A stretch of 5,066 bases of DNA from Candidatus Scatomorpha merdipullorum (GTDB lineage: Bacteria > Bacillota > Clostridia > Oscillospirales > Oscillospiraceae): contig DVJK01000035.1 in the NCBI GenBank assembly GCA_018716795.1, forward strand, positions 1-5,066, read 5' to 3'. Both the position numbers and the translations under genes were made by a program. Each line of letters opens with the position of its first letter. The stretch's first letter is position 1. The notes under the pieces are model-generated. The model saw only the letters and a program-made list of their open reading frames with translations, made no database searches and had not been told where the DNA came from. Below, one piece after another: positions 3,889 to 5,066 of this stretch.

Positions 3889-5066
3889 GTGGTCAAGGAG
3901 ACCTATTTGATAGAGGGCATGCACTGCGCGGCCTGCTCGGCCTCGGTCGAGCGCGTGACGCGAAAGCTGCCCGGCGTACAGCGCAGCGACGTCAATTTGA
4001 CGCTCAACCGCATGGAGATTGAGTACGACGAGGCCAAGTGCTCGCCGGACATGATTGTCGCCAAGATTCAGAAGGCCGGCTTCGGCGCGCGGCCCATGGA
4101 GGCGAAGGCGCGCGACCTGAAGAAGGAGGCCGAGGCGCGCGAGAAGGAGGAGGAAAAGGCCTTCCGGCGCGAGCGGAACGGCATCATCGCCGCGATAGTC
4201 CTCGCCGCCGCGCTCATGTACATCTCCATGGGCGGCATGTTCGGCGCGCCGCTGCCCGGCATCCTCGACATGCACACGCACGCGGTGAACTTCGGCCTCG
4301 CGCAGCTGCTGCTGAGCATTGTCATAATGTATATAGGCCGGCGCTTTTACGTGAGCGGCTTCAAAAGCCTCGCCCACCTCGCGCCGAACATGGACTCCCT
4401 CGTGGCCATCGGCTCGACGGCGAGCTTCATATACTCGGTCGTGACCCTCTTTTTGCTCACTGACCGGCCCGGGCTTGTCCACGACGGGCTGTATTTCGAG
4501 TCCGCGGCCGTGGTCGTGACGCTCGTGAGCCTCGGCAAGCACATGGAGTCGGGCAGCAAGCACAAGACCACCGGCGCGATACGCCGCCTCATGGAGCTCA
4601 CGCCCGACACGGCAGTGCTCGTCGGCGAGAACGGCTCGCTCACCGAGGTGCCGACGGAGATACTGCGCGCGGGCGACACGGTGCTCGTGAAGCCCGGCGA
4701 GCGCGTCCCGCTCGACGGCGAGGTCGTCTCCGGCGAGGGCGGCGTGGACGAGAGTATGCTGACCGGCGAGAGCCTGCCCGTCGACAAGGCCCCGGGCAGC
4801 GAGGTCACGGGCGGGAGCATAAGCGTAAACGGCTCGCTGACCGTTAAAATAACCCGCACCGGCGCGGACACGACGCTCAGCAAGATTATAAAGATAGTCG
4901 AGGACGCCCAGGGCAAAAAGGCCCCGATAAGCAAGACCGCCGACAAGGTCGCGGGCGTGTTCGTGCCCGTGGTCATGGGCATATCCGTGCTCGCGGCCGC
5001 CGTCTGGCTCATAGCCGGGCAGAGCGTGCCCTTCGTGCTCAAGGTGTTCACAAGCGTGCTGGTCAT
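3889..5066 (+). CDS. copA: Copper-exporting P1B-type ATPase CopA (3' truncated by window edge)
   Basis: The first 392 codons are present; the frame is open at the right edge. CopA pumps Cu(I) out of the cytoplasm using ATP. Numbered from the GTG, an N-terminal heavy-metal domain (about 4-70) carries GMHCAAC with the metal-binding pair Cys13 and Cys16. A charged Lys/Glu-rich linker follows (about 70-97). Membrane helices lie near 99-118, 134-150, 169-190 and 203-218, then the actuator domain (about 228-345) with the phosphatase motif TGES at 292-295, then a helix at 355-377. The sequence ends at KVFTSVLV, a few residues before the expected CPC ion-binding motif; the DKTGT phosphorylation site and ATP-binding domain also lie beyond the edge. 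Only one metal-binding domain is present. The start is chosen from Shine-Dalgarno spacing; ATG at 3883 would add two residues. The two CsoR-like operators support copper over silver, zinc or cadmium. Confidence 0.96.
   Translation, partial: MVKETYLIEGMHCAACSASVERVTRKLPGVQRSDVNLTLNRMEIEYDEAKCSPDMIVAKIQKAGFGARPMEAKARDLKKEAEAREKEEEKAFRRERNGIIAAIVLAAALMYISMGGMFGAPLPGILDMHTHAVNFGLAQLLLSIVIMYIGRRFYVSGFKSLAHLAPNMDSLVAIGSTASFIYSVVTLFLLTDRPGLVHDGLYFESAAVVVTLVSLGKHMESGSKHKTTGAIRRLMELTPDTAVLVGENGSLTEVPTEILRAGDTVLVKPGERVPLDGEVVSGEGGVDESMLTGESLPVDKAPGSEVTGGSISVNGSLTVKITRTGADTTLSKIIKIVEDAQGKKAPISKTADKVAGVFVPVVMGISVLAAAVWLIAGQSVPFVLKVFTSVLV

Noticed and set aside
3751..4563. Long minus-strand open frame opposite copA
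   Set aside because: Its translation is His/Arg/Ala-rich low-complexity sequence with no domain, and it lies antisense to the clear CopA reading frame and across the copA promoter. It is a by-product of GC-rich codons.
4347..5066. Minus-strand Ser/Thr/Pro-rich open frame opposite copA
   Set aside because: Composition is typical of the antisense frame of a GC-rich gene. The opposite strand carries the TGES actuator motif and membrane helices of CopA in unbroken frame.

Overview
The window comes from a GC-rich member of the Clostridia. The evidence is the Firmicutes-type gene order flippase–mazG–hup, strong GGAGG-type ribosome binding sites, σA-type promoters, and a copper ATPase controlled by CsoR-like operators. 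The repeat-rich intergenic DNA at the left resembles what I recall from gut Oscillospirales genomes. That finer placement is inference from style, not from a search.

Layout. Positions 1-874 hold no gene I can support. They contain two families of short palindromic repeats: family A has three copies of about 85-90 bp, one of them inverted, and family B has four hairpin copies, one of them inverted. The stretch ends in a strong intrinsic terminator at 811-840. Reading leftward on the minus strand from about 3690 is a three-gene run: a SpoVB/YabM-type MOP-superfamily lipid flippase (2052-3650), a two-domain MazG nucleotide pyrophosphohydrolase (1208-2038) and an HU DNA-binding protein (875-1150). 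The gaps are 13 bp and 57 bp, so this is a probable operon that the terminator closes. Diverging from it on the plus strand, and cut by the right edge, is a CopA-type copper P1B-ATPase (3889 onward).

The 238-bp divergent region (3651-3888) carries the best regulatory signals. The copA promoter is a perfect TTGACA-17-TATAAT. One 17-bp CsoR-like palindrome fills its spacer, and a second lies in the leader, 37 bp further downstream and directly against the ribosome binding site. This fits copper-inducible export: apo-repressor blocks the promoter, and Cu(I) releases it. No csoR or copZ gene is visible, so the regulator must be encoded outside the window. Both divergent genes place their Shine-Dalgarno too close to the nearest ATG but at ideal distance from a TTG (flippase) or GTG (copA), so non-ATG starts are likely for both.

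I see no clearly novel system. The points most worth checking are the paired CsoR operators, the non-ATG starts, and the repeat cluster lying where the rest of the conserved mazG–hup neighbourhood (S4-domain RqcP/YabO, YabP, YabQ, DivIC) would often be found.
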